Assembly (NCBI GenBank): GCA_001730095.1
Contig: MDLF01000086.1
Span: forward strand, 62,001 to 126,000
DNA length: 64,000 nucleotides
Direction of reading: 5' to 3'
Origin: Rhodobacteraceae bacterium (ex Bugula neritina AB1)
GTDB taxonomy: Bacteria > Pseudomonadota > Alphaproteobacteria > Rhodobacterales > Rhodobacteraceae
Part shown: piece by piece, positions 26,501-35,903 of the stretch
How positions within the stretch are numbered: position 1 is the stretch's first letter
Layout of the letters: every line of letters starts with the position of its first letter
Made by a program: the position numbers and the translations under genes
Notes under the pieces: generated by a model
What the model was told of the DNA's origin: nothing
Seen by the model: only the letters and a program-made list of their open reading frames with translations
The model's database searches: none

Positions 26501-29041
26501 GCCTTCTGCCGCGACCTCGTCAAACATGGGTTTGATGCCAAGGACCGGGCTTGCCGGGCGGACCGGCAGCTCCAGCGCGCGCTCAACCGGTCGGGCAGAG
26601 CCATCGGTGACGCGGGTGGTGAGGGTGGCCAGCAGCGGCTTGCCTTCTGCCGGAGCAGCGGCAGGCAGGCTGGCCGTAATGACAGCGCTGCCGTCTGCGC
26701 CGGTTTCCTGGCCCCCGAAATACTCGGTCTGGGCCGAAGACGGCTCATCATAACGGCCAAAGTGGAAGCCTGGCCACTGATCCAATATGCTGGCGGCAGT
26801 GAGGCGGATGCTGCCTTCCACCTTCAGGCCCGCGCCGGGCGCCCCGAACAGATAGTCGGCCTGCAGGCCGATCTGGGCGGCGGTGCCGGGCCGGAGACTG
26901 TCTGCATTGGCGACCTGCTGGGTAAAGTCGATGCGCTCGGGCAGAAAATCCTCCACCAGGATTTGGCGGCTGGCCAGCGCCGGGGCGCTAAGGTCGCTTT
27001 TGATCTCGATCCGCCAGGTGCCGCGCGGGGCGGCGGGGCCGGTGGGCAGCGCAAAGACATGACCGCCCTGGTGATCTGCAGCAGAGGTCTGGCGGGTGTA
27101 TTCCACCCCGTCGGGGCGCAAAAGAATCGCCGTGAGCGGCAGGCCCTTGACTGCCTGCGCCTTGCTGTCCCGTGCCAGCGCGGTCACATGCATGGTTTCG
27201 CCAGCTCGGAAAGCGCCACGGGTGGTGGCCAGGAACACATCCACCGGCCCCGGCGCAGGGCGGCCGGCAACGCCGCGGTCCGACAAGTCAAACGCGGCAT
27301 CGTTCAGGGGCAGGAAGGTAAAGTCGCCCTCCCCCGCCTGCGCAGTGATCAGCGCCGGCGCCGCACCGCCGGAACCGCGGATGAGGCCGGAGGCAAAATG
27401 CACATACCCGCTGGCGTCGCTGGCTGCGGTTGCCAGCACCTCATTGGCAGAAGAGATCAGGCGGACCTCGGCACCTTCCTGCGGCTTGGCATCTGCCAGA
27501 GCCTGCACCTGCACATGCAGCCCGTCGCTGCCGGACATGGTGCTGAGACCAAGACCGGTCACGACGAACCACTGGGTGCTTCCGGCATCCTCATAAGGAT
27601 CGGCGCCCGGCACCCGCGCAGTGAGGGCATAAAGACCCGGTTTCTGCCCCTTCAAAGCCTCATCCAGCGGCAGACGACTGGTCATTTCCTGATTGATCGC
27701 GGTGTCGACTTCGGCATTGCCAGTCCAGATTTCCTCGGCAATGTCAGCGGCGAAATGCTCATCCTCCCATTGGGAGAGCGGCTTGGCGAAGTAGCCCTCC
27801 TGCAGGGTGCGCAGCACGTTGCGGCTGCTGACCCGACGCAGGCGCAGATCCAGTTCGCGAAGGTTCACTGTCTCGACCGGCAATGCCGCCGCACCGCCTG
27901 CAGGCAGCACATAGGCGCGGCCCGGAAAGCGGACCTTGGGCGCGCGGTCACGCACATAGTGGGTCAGCTCCACATCCTTGATCAGCTGCTCACCGCTGGC
28001 AGCAGGCAACCCCCGGCGCAGTGTCAGGCGGTAGCGCTTGCCGTGTTGCGCCCCGTCCAGACACAGCTGACGGCCCTGTGCCGTGACGGCCAGACCGGCC
28101 TCGGGCAGGCGCACATAGTTTTCGTAATCCGTACCGGCCTGTTCCAGATCCTCCGAGAACTCGGCGCAGATGCGCGGCGCGGCGCTGTCGCTTTCGACTG
28201 TGCTGGACGTGACGCGGAAGCCATGTTTTGCCACTGCATCCTCCAGCTGCGCGGCACGGGCGGCGTCAGGCGCGATGTCCTGCGCCAGTCGCAGCAATGG
28301 CAGCATCGCGCGGCCACGACCCAATGCCTGTTGCGCCTGTGCCGCTGCAGCCAGTGCCTCTGCCTGCTGCATCGGCGCCGCAGCCCGCAAGTAACCGTTG
28401 AGCGCCGCATGATGTGCCTGCGTGCGGTACCGGCGCTGCTGACTGCGGCTGCTGCTGTCCGTGGCGGCACGCCGCAAAAATCCAGAGAGTTCTGTCCAGT
28501 CCGCAGCCTCATCGGTCAGGACTGCTGCCTGGGCCATCCAACGCAGGGCACCAAAGGAATCGCCGCTCCGCTGCAGAGACCGGGCAGCGGCGCGGGCTTC
28601 GCCTGGGTCATTGGCAGTCAGGGGGTAGTCCAGCCCCAGGCTGCGGGCAAAGCCGGCAGCGCGGTCCAGGTCCTGCTCCGGCAGGAAATCCAGTTGCGCG
28701 GCACGGGCCACCGCCGCCGTTGCCAGCGCGGGGGCCACAGGCTGTTTCAATACGGACAAGGCGCCGGCATATGCGCTTGACTGTCCCAGCCCGGATTTAG
28801 GGAAACACGCATTGGCCCGCTGATTGAATACAAAGCCTGCACACTCTGCCTGCGCTGAACAGGCCCGGGCGCAAGACTGAACATCGGTATCAAACAGCGG
28901 CTGCAGATCGGAGCCGTAGAAATCCGTGTCCGCATAAGAAAGATAGCGGAACTCAGGAACCGCGTGCTGCGCCCAGGCAGCTGGCAGAAACAACGAAAAA
29001 GCAAACAATTGCAGAAGAACAAAAGCGAATAGACGCGGCAT
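23594..29041 (-). CDS. yfhM: Alpha-2-macroglobulin family protein with N-terminal PAN domain
   Basis: This 1815-residue exported protein is thought to trap attacking proteases in the periplasm while PbpC repairs the wall; the gene pair is widespread. A signal peptide (about 1-25, AAWAQ) is followed by a PAN/Apple-like domain with Cys57, Cys61, Cys67 and Cys79. Macroglobulin domains then lead to the bait region and the thioester motif CTEQ (Cys1375), with the reactive Cys and Gln intact. There is no lipobox, whereas the E. coli homologue is a lipoprotein. Start chosen at 29041 (MPRLFAF). It is coupled to pbpC by a GTGA overlap. Confidence 0.93.
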   Translation of the reverse strand: MPRLFAFVLLQLFAFSLFLPAAWAQHAVPEFRYLSYADTDFYGSDLQPLFDTDVQSCARACSAQAECAGFVFNQRANACFPKSGLGQSSAYAGALSVLKQPVAPALATAAVARAAQLDFLPEQDLDRAAGFARSLGLDYPLTANDPGEARAAARSLQRSGDSFGALRWMAQAAVLTDEAADWTELSGFLRRAATDSSSRSQQRRYRTQAHHAALNGYLRAAAPMQQAEALAAAAQAQQALGRGRAMLPLLRLAQDIAPDAARAAQLEDAVAKHGFRVTSSTVESDSAAPRICAEFSEDLEQAGTDYENYVRLPEAGLAVTAQGRQLCLDGAQHGKRYRLTLRRGLPAASGEQLIKDVELTHYVRDRAPKVRFPGRAYVLPAGGAAALPVETVNLRELDLRLRRVSSRNVLRTLQEGYFAKPLSQWEDEHFAADIAEEIWTGNAEVDTAINQEMTSRLPLDEALKGQKPGLYALTARVPGADPYEDAGSTQWFVVTGLGLSTMSGSDGLHVQVQALADAKPQEGAEVRLISSANEVLATAASDASGYVHFASGLIRGSGGAAPALITAQAGEGDFTFLPLNDAAFDLSDRGVAGRPAPGPVDVFLATTRGAFRAGETMHVTALARDSKAQAVKGLPLTAILLRPDGVEYTRQTSAADHQGGHVFALPTGPAAPRGTWRIEIKSDLSAPALASRQILVEDFLPERIDFTQQVANADSLRPGTAAQIGLQADYLFGAPGAGLKVEGSIRLTAASILDQWPGFHFGRYDEPSSAQTEYFGGQETGADGSAVITASLPAAAPAEGKPLLATLTTRVTDGSARPVERALELPVRPASPVLGIKPMFDEVAAEGSEAGFELIALSPDLTAMPMRVKWTLNRVQTRYQWYQLYGNWNWEPVTRRTRIATGEAQLGSDPLPLSQPVDWGRYELVVERLDGTYVSAAYDFYAGWYAPEGSSETPAKLELSLDREKYSPGETARLRIVPQAAGTALVSVVSNQLIHRMAVEVPAGETVIPLDVTQGWGSGAYVTATVIQPVAGDRGRTPLRALGLAHASVTQSGQQLEVAIDVPEVVRPRGTQTAKIRVDGAAQGEEIWLTVAAVDLGILNLTGFTSPDPSAHYYGQRRLGMELRDVYGRLIDPGNGAMGRIRSGGDADSGMKMQSPPPTQDLVALFSGPLQVDANGEAAFPMTLPAFNGTVRLMAVAWSGQAVGQAEADMLVRDPVVVTATLPRFLAPGDQSRARIEIVHADGSAGDMQLTAATAGGLTLGSLPASVTLAEQGKAVLELPLTAQTVGDHELTLTLTTPDGQELRQNLRMPVRANDPVTSQTRRFTLAAGDTFLFSKDVFTGLLPGTARATISSGPLAKFDVPGLLAELDQYPYGCTEQVTSKALPLLYLSSVAQAAGLGNGPAVDARINAAIRKVLTRQAPSGAFGLWRADSGEFWLDAYASDFLSRARAQGYQVPQQAFAQAMDNLRNRINYAPDFDIGGEEIAYALLVLAREGAAQMGDLRYYADVKGEGFATPLAAAQLGAALAAYGDQRRADRMFARAAQMITSETQGEARLWRADFGTRLRDTAGVLALAAEAGSEAVDRTSLSARLSQVSGSRSTQESAWTLMAAHALAQNPEDSGLLVNGQPVQGPFVQAADGRDMPEIALTAANGRTAEITLTTLGVPEVPPTAGGFGYTIERSYFTLEGQPLEVQSVQPGARFVAVLRVKPHEKTGARLMVNDPLPAGFEIDNPNLLRSGDLRDLDWLNPAEAEHAEFRSDRFLAAVNVRDASQVTLAYVVRAVTPGVFHHPAASVEDMYRPAYRARTSTGRVDVR

Positions 29042-29192
29042 GGCACCCTCCAATACTGAGGGCAGGCTGGCACGGGCTTAACGTCATAGCAAGATTCCTC
29101 CGCGTAACAACAAAGGGGAGCGGCGCAGCTGCCCCGCGCGCAGAAACTGCTGCGCGCCTATTTGTGTTTTGGTTTTGCGGAGTTTTGCAGGG

Positions 29193-31481
29193 ATGAGCCT
29201 TGCTGACAAACTGGCGGAGGAACGGCGGGCACGGCTCGCCGCGGAACGGCTGCTTGAGCTGAAGCAGGCCGAATTGTCCGCTGCCAACCGCAAGCTGGGC
29301 CGCCACGCGCTGGCGCTGACCAAGCAGATCGGTCAGACACAGGCCGAGGTCGCCACTGTGCGCGACGAAAACGAAAAGGTGAAATCCGACCTTCACACCG
29401 CCAATGAGAAGATCGAAACCGCCGAACGGCGGCTGTGGCATTCGATCCAGGCGTTTCAGGACGGATTTGCCTTTTTCGACGCCGCAGGCCATCTGATCGG
29501 CGCCAACACCGCCTATCTGAACATTTTCGACGGGCTGGAGGAAGTGACCCCCGGCATCACATACGAACGCATTCTGGAGCTGCTGGCCGATGAGGGGCTG
29601 ATCAACACCGGAGAGATGGGGCCGGACGCCTGGCGCGCAGTGATGAGTGAGCGCTGGATGTCGCCCGCCCCCTACCCGCTTGTGGTCCAACTGTGGGACG
29701 AACGATATCTGCGGCTGATCGACCAGCGCGGCCACGGCGGCGATATGGTCTCGCTGGCGCTCGATATCACCTCAACCGTGCGTTATGAGCAGGAACTGCA
29801 GGACGCCCGTGCCCGTGCCGAGGCTGCGAACCGCGCCAAATCTGCCTTTCTGGCCAACATGAGCCACGAGATCCGAACGCCGATGAACGGAGTGGTGGGC
29901 ATGGCCGAACTGCTGAATGACTCCGAATTGGATGATGAGCAGCGGCTTTATGCCAGCACCATCAAGAACTCTGGCGAGGCGCTCCTGGTCATCATTAATG
30001 ATGTTCTGGACTACTCCAAAATCGAGGCCGACAAGCTGGAGCTGCATCCGCAGGAGTTTGACCTGGAACGCAGCCTGCATGAGGTGGTCATGCTGCTGCA
30101 ACCCACCGCACGCGACAAGAACCTGGCGCTGCTGGTGGATTACGACCTGTTCCTGCCGACGGGCTTTGTTGGCGATCCCGGCCGGATCCGGCAGGTTCTG
30201 ACCAACCTGACCGGCAATGCGGTGAAATTCACCAAAGAAGGCCATGTGACCCTGCGGGTGACCGGAATCACCTCCCAGGAAGACGGCCAATGCGCCGTGC
30301 ATGTCACCATTGAGGACACCGGCATCGGCATTCCGGCCGAGAAGCTGGAGCATGTGTTCGGCGAATTCAATCAGGTTGAGGACGAGCGCAACCGCAAATT
30401 CGAGGGCACCGGCCTGGGGCTGGCGATCTCCAAGCGGCTGATCGAGATGATGGGCGGCGAAATCTGGGTCGACAGCGAAGAGGGCAAGGGGTCCTGTTTC
30501 GGGTTCCGCCTGCCGCTGCCGGTTGCAGGCGCCGCGGAACAGCCGCTGCAGAAGCTGCCCGAGGGCCTGCGCCATGTTCTGCTGGTCGACGATGTGCCGC
30601 TGAACTGCGAGATCCTGCAAAAGCATTTGACGATGCTGGGGCTTCAAGTCACCGCAGCCAGCACCGCAAGCGCTGCACTGGCCGCGATGCAAGAAGACAT
30701 CAGCCTTGTGCTGAGCGGCCACAGCCTGCCGGGCCTGGACGGCTTGCAGCTGGCCCGCGATCTAAAGTCCGGCGGCTGGGGCAACGTGCCGGTGCTGCTC
30801 CTGAATTCCAACCCTCAGACGGTGATCGGCTCCGATGTCCGGCAGCTGGTCAGCGGCGTACTGCAAAGCCCGGCGCCGCGTGATGAACTGTTCAGACAGC
30901 TGGCCCGCCTTGGCAGTGAGGCGCCCACTTCCGTACCCGCACCGCCCGCGGCTCCCGACGAACCGCTCGCGGCAGTTCCTGCTGACCCTCCAGCGCCCGG
31001 CCCTGCAACGCCGGTGCTGCCCCCCGCCCCGGCAGCTTCGGGTCTGCGCCGGATGCGGGTTCTGGCCGCCGAAGACAACAAAACCAACCAGCTGGTGTTC
31101 AGCAAGATCGTGAAGACGCTGAATATCGAGCTGAAGTTCGCCGGCAACGGGCTGGAGGCCGTGGAAGCCTTCAAGAGTTTTCAGCCAGACCTGATCTTCA
31201 TGGACATCTCAATGCCAATGATGGACGGCAAGGAAGCCACCGGAGAGATCCGCAGACTGGAGGAAGAAGCCGGTGGCCATGTGCAGATCGTAGCACTGAC
31301 AGCCCACGCCATGGCCGGTGATGCCGACGGTATCCTGGCTGCAGGATTGGACCATTACCTGACCAAACCGCTGCGCAAGGCGCTGATCCACGAGCAGATC
31401 CGCACCTACGCGCCTGCCGACACTCAGCCAGTGGAACCGGACAGCCCGTCCGCTCAGGCCGCCGCCGGGGGCGGACCTTGA
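29193..31481 (+). CDS. Hybrid sensor histidine kinase with two receiver domains
   Basis: This 762-residue soluble protein starts with a long coiled coil (about 1-80) and a PAS domain (about 84-190). The HisKA domain follows with His225 in [15 protein letters not shown]. The ATPase domain has [17 protein letters not shown] and GTGLGLAI (about 340-440). Receiver 1 (about 460-570) keeps the acidic pair Asp466-Asp467, but Gly509 stands where the phospho-aspartate should be, so it is a pseudo-receiver. A Pro/Ala linker leads to receiver 2 (about 620-745) with intact Asp671. There is no membrane segment, so the signal is cytoplasmic. The start at 29193 (MSLADKL) was chosen over an upstream GTG. The output partner is not adjacent. 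Confidence 0.93.
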   Translation: MSLADKLAEERRARLAAERLLELKQAELSAANRKLGRHALALTKQIGQTQAEVATVRDENEKVKSDLHTANEKIETAERRLWHSIQAFQDGFAFFDAAGHLIGANTAYLNIFDGLEEVTPGITYERILELLADEGLINTGEMGPDAWRAVMSERWMSPAPYPLVVQLWDERYLRLIDQRGHGGDMVSLALDITSTVRYEQELQDARARAEAANRAKSAFLANMSHEIRTPMNGVVGMAELLNDSELDDEQRLYASTIKNSGEALLVIINDVLDYSKIEADKLELHPQEFDLERSLHEVVMLLQPTARDKNLALLVDYDLFLPTGFVGDPGRIRQVLTNLTGNAVKFTKEGHVTLRVTGITSQEDGQCAVHVTIEDTGIGIPAEKLEHVFGEFNQVEDERNRKFEGTGLGLAISKRLIEMMGGEIWVDSEEGKGSCFGFRLPLPVAGAAEQPLQKLPEGLRHVLLVDDVPLNCEILQKHLTMLGLQVTAASTASAALAAMQEDISLVLSGHSLPGLDGLQLARDLKSGGWGNVPVLLLNSNPQTVIGSDVRQLVSGVLQSPAPRDELFRQLARLGSEAPTSVPAPPAAPDEPLAAVPADPPAPGPATPVLPPAPAASGLRRMRVLAAEDNKTNQLVFSKIVKTLNIELKFAGNGLEAVEAFKSFQPDLIFMDISMPMMDGKEATGEIRRLEEEAGGHVQIVALTAHAMAGDADGILAAGLDHYLTKPLRKALIHEQIRTYAPADTQPVEPDSPSAQAAAGGGP

Positions 31482-31740
31482 ACCTTTTTTGCTCGCTATC
31501 GGGCATATGGCGGCGGCCTAAACTCAGGACCCGTTCATTCCGCACCGCCCCAGAGTTTTCTGCCCTGCCGCGCCCGATCTGAAGTCTTTCCGCTCACCGC
31601 AAAGCACCTTTGCGGCGCAAGCGCAGCCACCCCCCAAAGCAGTTGCGGCATACTCGCCGCCGGTCGGCCAAATCCGCTCCAGGCTCTCCCGCGCCCGCAG
31701 ACCCACCGGCTGCGCCGGCGCATCTTCTGTGCGGCCTTGG
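31482..31740. other. Intergenic region without a supported gene
   Basis: The gap between the hybrid kinase and yaaA (convergent) is 346 bases. Short open frames exist on the minus strand (for example containing RIWPTGGEYAAT) but lack a start with ribosome binding site and resemble no family I know. The right part is repeat copy C. Confidence 0.4.
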
Positions 31741-31818
31741 GCCCGGCAGCGCGCAAAGCGCGCTGCCGGGCCCAACTGTGACGGTGCATTCCTTGGAATG
31801 CGGCGGAGCAGGCGGGAG
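31741..31818 (+). repeat. Two-hairpin palindromic repeat, copy C
   Basis: The first hairpin is a perfect 13-bp stem (31741-31753 with 31759-31771, loop CAAAG). CCCAAC follows, then the second hairpin GCATTCC/GGAATGC (31786-31792 with 31795-31801), then GGCGGGAG (31811-31818). It ends 10 bases from the yaaA stop codon, in a convergent gap. Confidence 0.75.
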
Positions 31819-31827
31819 CTCTCTGCC

Positions 31828-32592
31828 TTAGGCGTGGCGCAGAAAGACAGGTTTGTCCGGTTCCGACATTTGCGGCTGATATGCATAGCCGCCGGTGTCA
31901 AAGTCCAAAAGACTTTGAGCGTCACTCAACCGGTTCTGGATGACAAACCGGGCCATCGCGCCGCGGGCGCGTTTGGCATAGAAACTCACCACTTTGGGGG
32001 TGCCGTTCTTGTCTTCCATAAAGACCGGGGTAATCACCTGCGGCTTCAGCGCCGCCAGATCGACCGCGCCGAAATATTCTTGACTGGCACAATTCACCAG
32101 AACCTCCGCCCCCACGGCCGCAGCCTGGGCATTCAGTGCTTCGGAAATCCGGCTGCCCCAGAACGCGTAAAGGTTCTTGCCGCGTGCATTTTGCAGGCGT
32201 GACCCCATCTCCAGCCGGTAGGGCTGCATTGCATCCAGCGGGCGCAGCACACCATAGAGGCCAGACAGGATGCGAAAGTGATCCTGCGCCCAGGCCATCT
32301 CCTCGGCGTCCAGCGAAGACGCTTCCAGCCCCTGATAGGTATCACCGGCAAAGGCGAGTGCGGCCGGGCGGGTGGCGTCAGTTTGGGGGTCGGCGGCAAA
32401 ATCCTGAAAGCGGGCGTGGTTCAGCTTGGCCAAATCCTCGCTGATATGCATCAGCTTCATCAGATCCGCTACCGATTGGGTGCGGGCCACTTCTGCCAGC
32501 TCCACCGCGTCGTCGTGCAATTGCGGCCAGGTCATTTCCTGATCTCGCTCTGCCCAGTCCAGCTTCTTGGCCGGAGAGGTCACTACCAGCAT
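31828..32592 (-). CDS. yaaA: Peroxide stress protein YaaA
   Basis: This 254-residue cytoplasmic DUF328 protein lowers free iron and protects DNA during peroxide stress in E. coli. Recognisable motifs are MLVVTSPAKKLDW at the start, YQGLEASSLD, LSGLYGVLRPLDAMQPYRLEMGSR, and the C-terminal FYAKRARGAMARF. The length is standard. AAGGGGG lies before the ATG at 32592. Upstream at 30 bases is recQ on the same strand, so the two may be cotranscribed. No OxyR site could be recognised by eye. Confidence 0.95.
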   Translation of the reverse strand: MLVVTSPAKKLDWAERDQEMTWPQLHDDAVELAEVARTQSVADLMKLMHISEDLAKLNHARFQDFAADPQTDATRPAALAFAGDTYQGLEASSLDAEEMAWAQDHFRILSGLYGVLRPLDAMQPYRLEMGSRLQNARGKNLYAFWGSRISEALNAQAAAVGAEVLVNCASQEYFGAVDLAALKPQVITPVFMEDKNGTPKVVSFYAKRARGAMARFVIQNRLSDAQSLLDFDTGGYAYQPQMSEPDKPVFLRHA

Positions 32593-32622
32593 GTTCTGCC
32601 CCCTTCTATTCTTGGCGCGACC

Positions 32623-34680
32623 CTAGCCCGCGCCGCGCAGGACGTCCAGAAACGCCTGGGCGAAACGTTCGGCGCGGCGCTCTCCTAACAGTCTTGTGAT
32701 GCCCGCCGCGTCGCCTTCGCGCAGCTGCGCCACTTTGGCCAGTAGCGAGGCCGAGCAGGTGAGCGGCTTCAGGGTGCCACAGTCCCCGCGCGCCAGCTGC
32801 GCCTGCACTTCCAACAGCGCGTCATAGACCGAGCCAGCCTCCCGGCCCGCCAGTTTGCGGCGCATGGGGTGGATTTGTTCCGACGCCCCGGTGATCACGC
32901 TCAGGAAATCGTCGCCATAGCGTTCCAGCTTCTTCGCCCCGACACCGTTGATACGGGCCATCTGGTCGAGGGTTTCCGGGCGCACCTCCGCCATCTCGAT
33001 CAGGGTGCGGTCGGGGAAGATCACATAAGCCGGCACTTTCTGCGCCTCTGCCAGCGCCCGGCGCTTGGCCTTCAAGGCCGACAAAAGCGGCGCGTCCTCT
33101 TCCGAGACCAGCGCTTTTACCGCCGGGCGGCGCTCCGCCTTGCGGATAGTGTCCTTGCGCAAGCTGATCTGCTGTTCGCCGCGCAAGACAGGCTGCGCCG
33201 CTTCGGTAAAGCGCAGCGCGCCGTGGCGTTCCGGATCCGGGCGCAAGAGGTCGTGCCCCATCATCTGCCGGAACACCGCCTGCCATTCGCGCTTGCTGTA
33301 TTCTTTGCCGCAGCCGAAAACCGACAATTGATCATGGCGGCGCGCCTGCACCCGGTCTGTCTCATTCCCCAGCAGAATATCGATCAGATGACCCGAGCCG
33401 AACCACTCCTCGGTCCGCAGCACTGCCGACAGCGCCTTCCTGACCGCGGTGGTGCCGTCAAACACATCCGCAGGCGTGTCACACAGATCGCAATTGCCGC
33501 AAGGTTCCGCCGCTTCGCCGAAATAGCCCAGCAGTTTCTGGCGGCGGCAATGCAGCGCCTCGGCCAGACCCAGCAGGGAATTCAAGCGTGCATGATCTGC
33601 CGAGCGGCGTTCCGGCGGGGCGAGGCCCTCGTCGATCTGGCTGCGGCGCAGGCGGATGTCGTCGGGGCCGAACAGGGTGAGGGTTTCCGCAGGTGCTCCG
33701 TCGCGGCCGGCGCGGCCGATTTCCTGATAATAGGCCTCAATCGACTTGGGCAGGTCCGCATGGGCGACCCAGCGGATGTCTGGCTTGTCTATCCCCATGC
33801 CAAAGGCGACCGTGGCCACCACGATCAGCCCGTCCTCGCGCGCGAAACGCGTCTCGACGATGCGGCGGTCCTCGGGGTCCATGCCGCCGTGATAGAAACA
33901 GGCGGAATGACCGTCCTCGCGCAGGGCGCCAGACAGGGCCTCCGTCTTGGCGCGGGTGCCGCAATAGACGATGCCGGATTGACCTTTGCGGGCCGCGGCG
34001 AACTCCAGGATCTGACGTCGCGGGCTGTCCTTGGCGCCAAAGGCCAGATGGATGTTGGGCCGGTCAAAGCCGCGCAGGAAGCTGCGGGGGGCTTCGCCGT
34101 CGAACAGTTTCTGGACGATTTCTTCCTGCGTTTCCTGATCCGCTGTGGCTGTGAAGGCCGCGAGCGGTACGTCCAGGGCGCGGCGCAGCTCTCCGATGCG
34201 CAGGTAGTCGGGGCGAAAATCGTGGCCCCATTGGCTGACGCAATGGGCCTCATCCACGGCAATCAGGCTGACGCCGATGCGGCGCAGCATGCCCATGGCG
34301 GCACCAGAGGCAAGCCGTTCAGGCGCCATATAGAGGAGTTTCAGGCGGCCTGCCTCGATCGCTTCCCAGACCGCTTCGGTTTCTTCATCGGTATTGCCGG
34401 AGGTGAGAGCCCCTGCGTTAACGCCGGCCTCCTGCAAAGCGCGGACCTGATCGCGCATCAGCGCAATGAGGGGAGAGATTACCACGGTGATACCGTCGCG
34501 CAGCAGCGCAGGAAGCTGGAAGCACAGCGACTTGCCGCCGCCGGTGGGCATGATCGCCAGCACGTTCTCCCCGGCGGTCACGGCGTCGACGATTTCCTCC
34601 TGCCCGGGGCGGAAGGCGTCAAAGCCGAAGATCTCGCGTAGAATAGGGGTCGCGCCGCTGAGGGCGGTCATATCCGTCAT
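32623..34680 (-). CDS. recQ: ATP-dependent DNA helicase RecQ
   Basis: This 685-residue 3'-5' helicase works in recombinational repair. Walker A (MPTGGGKSLCF), the DEAH-type box (AVDEAHCVSQWGHDFRPDY), and helicase motifs V and VI (VATVAFGMGIDKPDIR, QEIGRAGRDG) form the motor (about 1-350). The zinc-binding cysteines (CRRQ..CGNCDLCD) and winged helix follow, and a C-terminal HRDC domain (MAEVRPETLDQMARINGVGAKKLERYG) completes the normal RecQ layout. The start at 34680 (MTDMTALSG) gives the family N-terminus, although its ribosome binding site is poor. It lies upstream of yaaA, 30 bases away. Confidence 0.95.
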   Translation of the reverse strand: MTDMTALSGATPILREIFGFDAFRPGQEEIVDAVTAGENVLAIMPTGGGKSLCFQLPALLRDGITVVISPLIALMRDQVRALQEAGVNAGALTSGNTDEETEAVWEAIEAGRLKLLYMAPERLASGAAMGMLRRIGVSLIAVDEAHCVSQWGHDFRPDYLRIGELRRALDVPLAAFTATADQETQEEIVQKLFDGEAPRSFLRGFDRPNIHLAFGAKDSPRRQILEFAAARKGQSGIVYCGTRAKTEALSGALREDGHSACFYHGGMDPEDRRIVETRFAREDGLIVVATVAFGMGIDKPDIRWVAHADLPKSIEAYYQEIGRAGRDGAPAETLTLFGPDDIRLRRSQIDEGLAPPERRSADHARLNSLLGLAEALHCRRQKLLGYFGEAAEPCGNCDLCDTPADVFDGTTAVRKALSAVLRTEEWFGSGHLIDILLGNETDRVQARRHDQLSVFGCGKEYSKREWQAVFRQMMGHDLLRPDPERHGALRFTEAAQPVLRGEQQISLRKDTIRKAERRPAVKALVSEEDAPLLSALKAKRRALAEAQKVPAYVIFPDRTLIEMAEVRPETLDQMARINGVGAKKLERYGDDFLSVITGASEQIHPMRRKLAGREAGSVYDALLEVQAQLARGDCGTLKPLTCSASLLAKVAQLREGDAAGITRLLGERRAERFAQAFLDVLRGAG

Positions 34681-34831
34681 GGGAGCGGAGGGCCTCGTGG
34701 TCAGTGCTGCTCTTCTTTGGCAGGCACAATCCCACAGGAGGCATGGGGCGGCAAGGGGGAGCGCGACGCTTCTGGCTGGCTGTCCGCGTGCCAGAGAGGG
34801 CAGCATCCGCCGACAGACAGAAGCCGAGCGC

Positions 34832-34875
34832 CCGCCCATAAGGGCGGACGGGGGCTGCCCGGCATCACGCCGGGC
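34832..34875. terminator. Two hairpins downstream of yggT, possible terminator
   Basis: The stems are CCGCCC/GGGCGG (34832-34837 with 34842-34847) and GCCCGGC/GCCGGGC (34857-34863 with 34869-34875). The second lies 7 bases beyond the yggT stop codon. No T tract follows on the minus strand, so termination is only possible, not assured. Confidence 0.35.
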
Positions 34876-34881
34876 GAACGA

Positions 34882-35169
34882 TCAGTAGAACGCCGAGATG
34901 TTGTTCACCAGGATGATGCGCAGCGCATAGACGGCGATCAGCACCGCCAGTGGGGCCAGGTCGATACCGCCCAAATTCGGCATGATGCGGCGCACCGGGG
35001 CATAGATCGGTTCAAGAATCCGATTCAACATGTACCAGATCTGCGCCACCAGCTGCTGGTGCAGGTTCAGCACCTGAAAATTGATCAGCCAGCTCATGAT
35101 CACATGGGCAATGATGAAGAACCAGACAATGTCCAGGATCAGCATCAGGATTTGGAACAGCGAGACCAT
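34882..35169 (-). CDS. yggT: YggT-family integral membrane protein
   Basis: This 95-residue protein has two hydrophobic segments (about 4-26, LFQILMLILDIVWFFIIAHVIMS; and 70-92, LAPLAVLIAVYALRIILVNNI). The intervening motif NRILEPIYAPVRRIMPNLGGIDLAPL is the hallmark of YggT. The family has been linked to osmotic shock and cell division, with no firm mechanism. GAGGAAAG precedes the ATG. It is divergent from the thioesterase-like gene. Confidence 0.92.
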   Translation of the reverse strand: MVSLFQILMLILDIVWFFIIAHVIMSWLINFQVLNLHQQLVAQIWYMLNRILEPIYAPVRRIMPNLGGIDLAPLAVLIAVYALRIILVNNISAFY

Positions 35170-35304
35170 CTGTTATCTTTCCTCTTTCGAACAGCCACAC
35201 AGGTAAGCAGACGCGGCGAAATGCGCAAGGCTTCCGCAAGGTTGCGGTTGACGTGCTGTAAACGGGTGGCATCACGGGCACATGCGAACAAGGAGCGCGC
35301 GCCG

Positions 35305-35853
35305 ATGTACCCGATAGTCCGACTGATCAAGGATACTGTTCTGGCCAGCCGGATGCAGCGGCTGGAGATCACCGGCATGCATGTGTCCAGCCATATCTGC
35401 TGGCCCTGGGATCTGGACATGTGGATGGAGCTGAACAACGGCCGCACCATGACCCTGTATGACCTGGGGCGCACAATGCTGGCGCAGCGGGTGGGTCTGA
35501 TCAAGGCGCTGCGACAGCAGCGCTGGGGGCTGACGGTGGCGGGATCCTCTGTGCGCTACCGCCGCCGTATCCGGGGATTTGAGAAATTCGAGATGCGCAG
35601 CCGCACAGCGGGCTGGGACGACAAATTCATCTATGTCGAGCAATCCATGTGGAAGAAGAACGGCGACTGCGCCAGCCATGTGATGCTGCGCACTGCGGTG
35701 ACGGACAGAAACGGCATCGTGCCGCCCGCACAGGTGCTGGAGGCGCTGGGGTACAGCGGGGATATCTCGCCCGAGCTGCCTGACTGGATTCAGAACTGGT
35801 GCCAAGCGGACAGCGGCCGGCCCTGGCCGCCGATGCAGGACGGGCTTGCCTAG
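35305..35853 (+). CDS. Hotdog-fold acyl-CoA thioesterase-like protein
   Basis: This 182-residue protein has the thioesterase/THEM6-like pattern DLDMWMELNNGRTMTLYDLGRTMLAQRVGL (residues about 34-63), in which the N-N-G-R segment starts the hotdog central helix. It continues with GSSVRYRRRIRGFEKFEMRS. It should hydrolyse acyl-CoA or acyl-ACP thioesters in the cytoplasm; the substrate is unknown. AAGGAG sits about 9 bases before the ATG at 35305. It is followed 50 bases later by an MFS transporter, probably in the same transcript. Confidence 0.8.
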   Translation: MYPIVRLIKDTVLASRMQRLEITGMHVSSHICWPWDLDMWMELNNGRTMTLYDLGRTMLAQRVGLIKALRQQRWGLTVAGSSVRYRRRIRGFEKFEMRSRTAGWDDKFIYVEQSMWKKNGDCASHVMLRTAVTDRNGIVPPAQVLEALGYSGDISPELPDWIQNWCQADSGRPWPPMQDGLA

Positions 35854-35903
35854 GCCCCTGCCCGCCTGCCATACCTGAAGGCAACTATAACAAGAGGCCG
35901 GGT

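Noticed and set aside
31482..31740. Small genes in the gap between the hybrid kinase and yaaA
   Set aside because: The minus-strand frames lack ribosome binding sites and recognisable motifs; one reads through repeat copy C.
34681..34881. Another copy of the palindromic repeat upstream of recQ
   Set aside because: There are hairpins, but the CCCAAC core and the GGCGGGAG end are missing, so it is not counted in the family.
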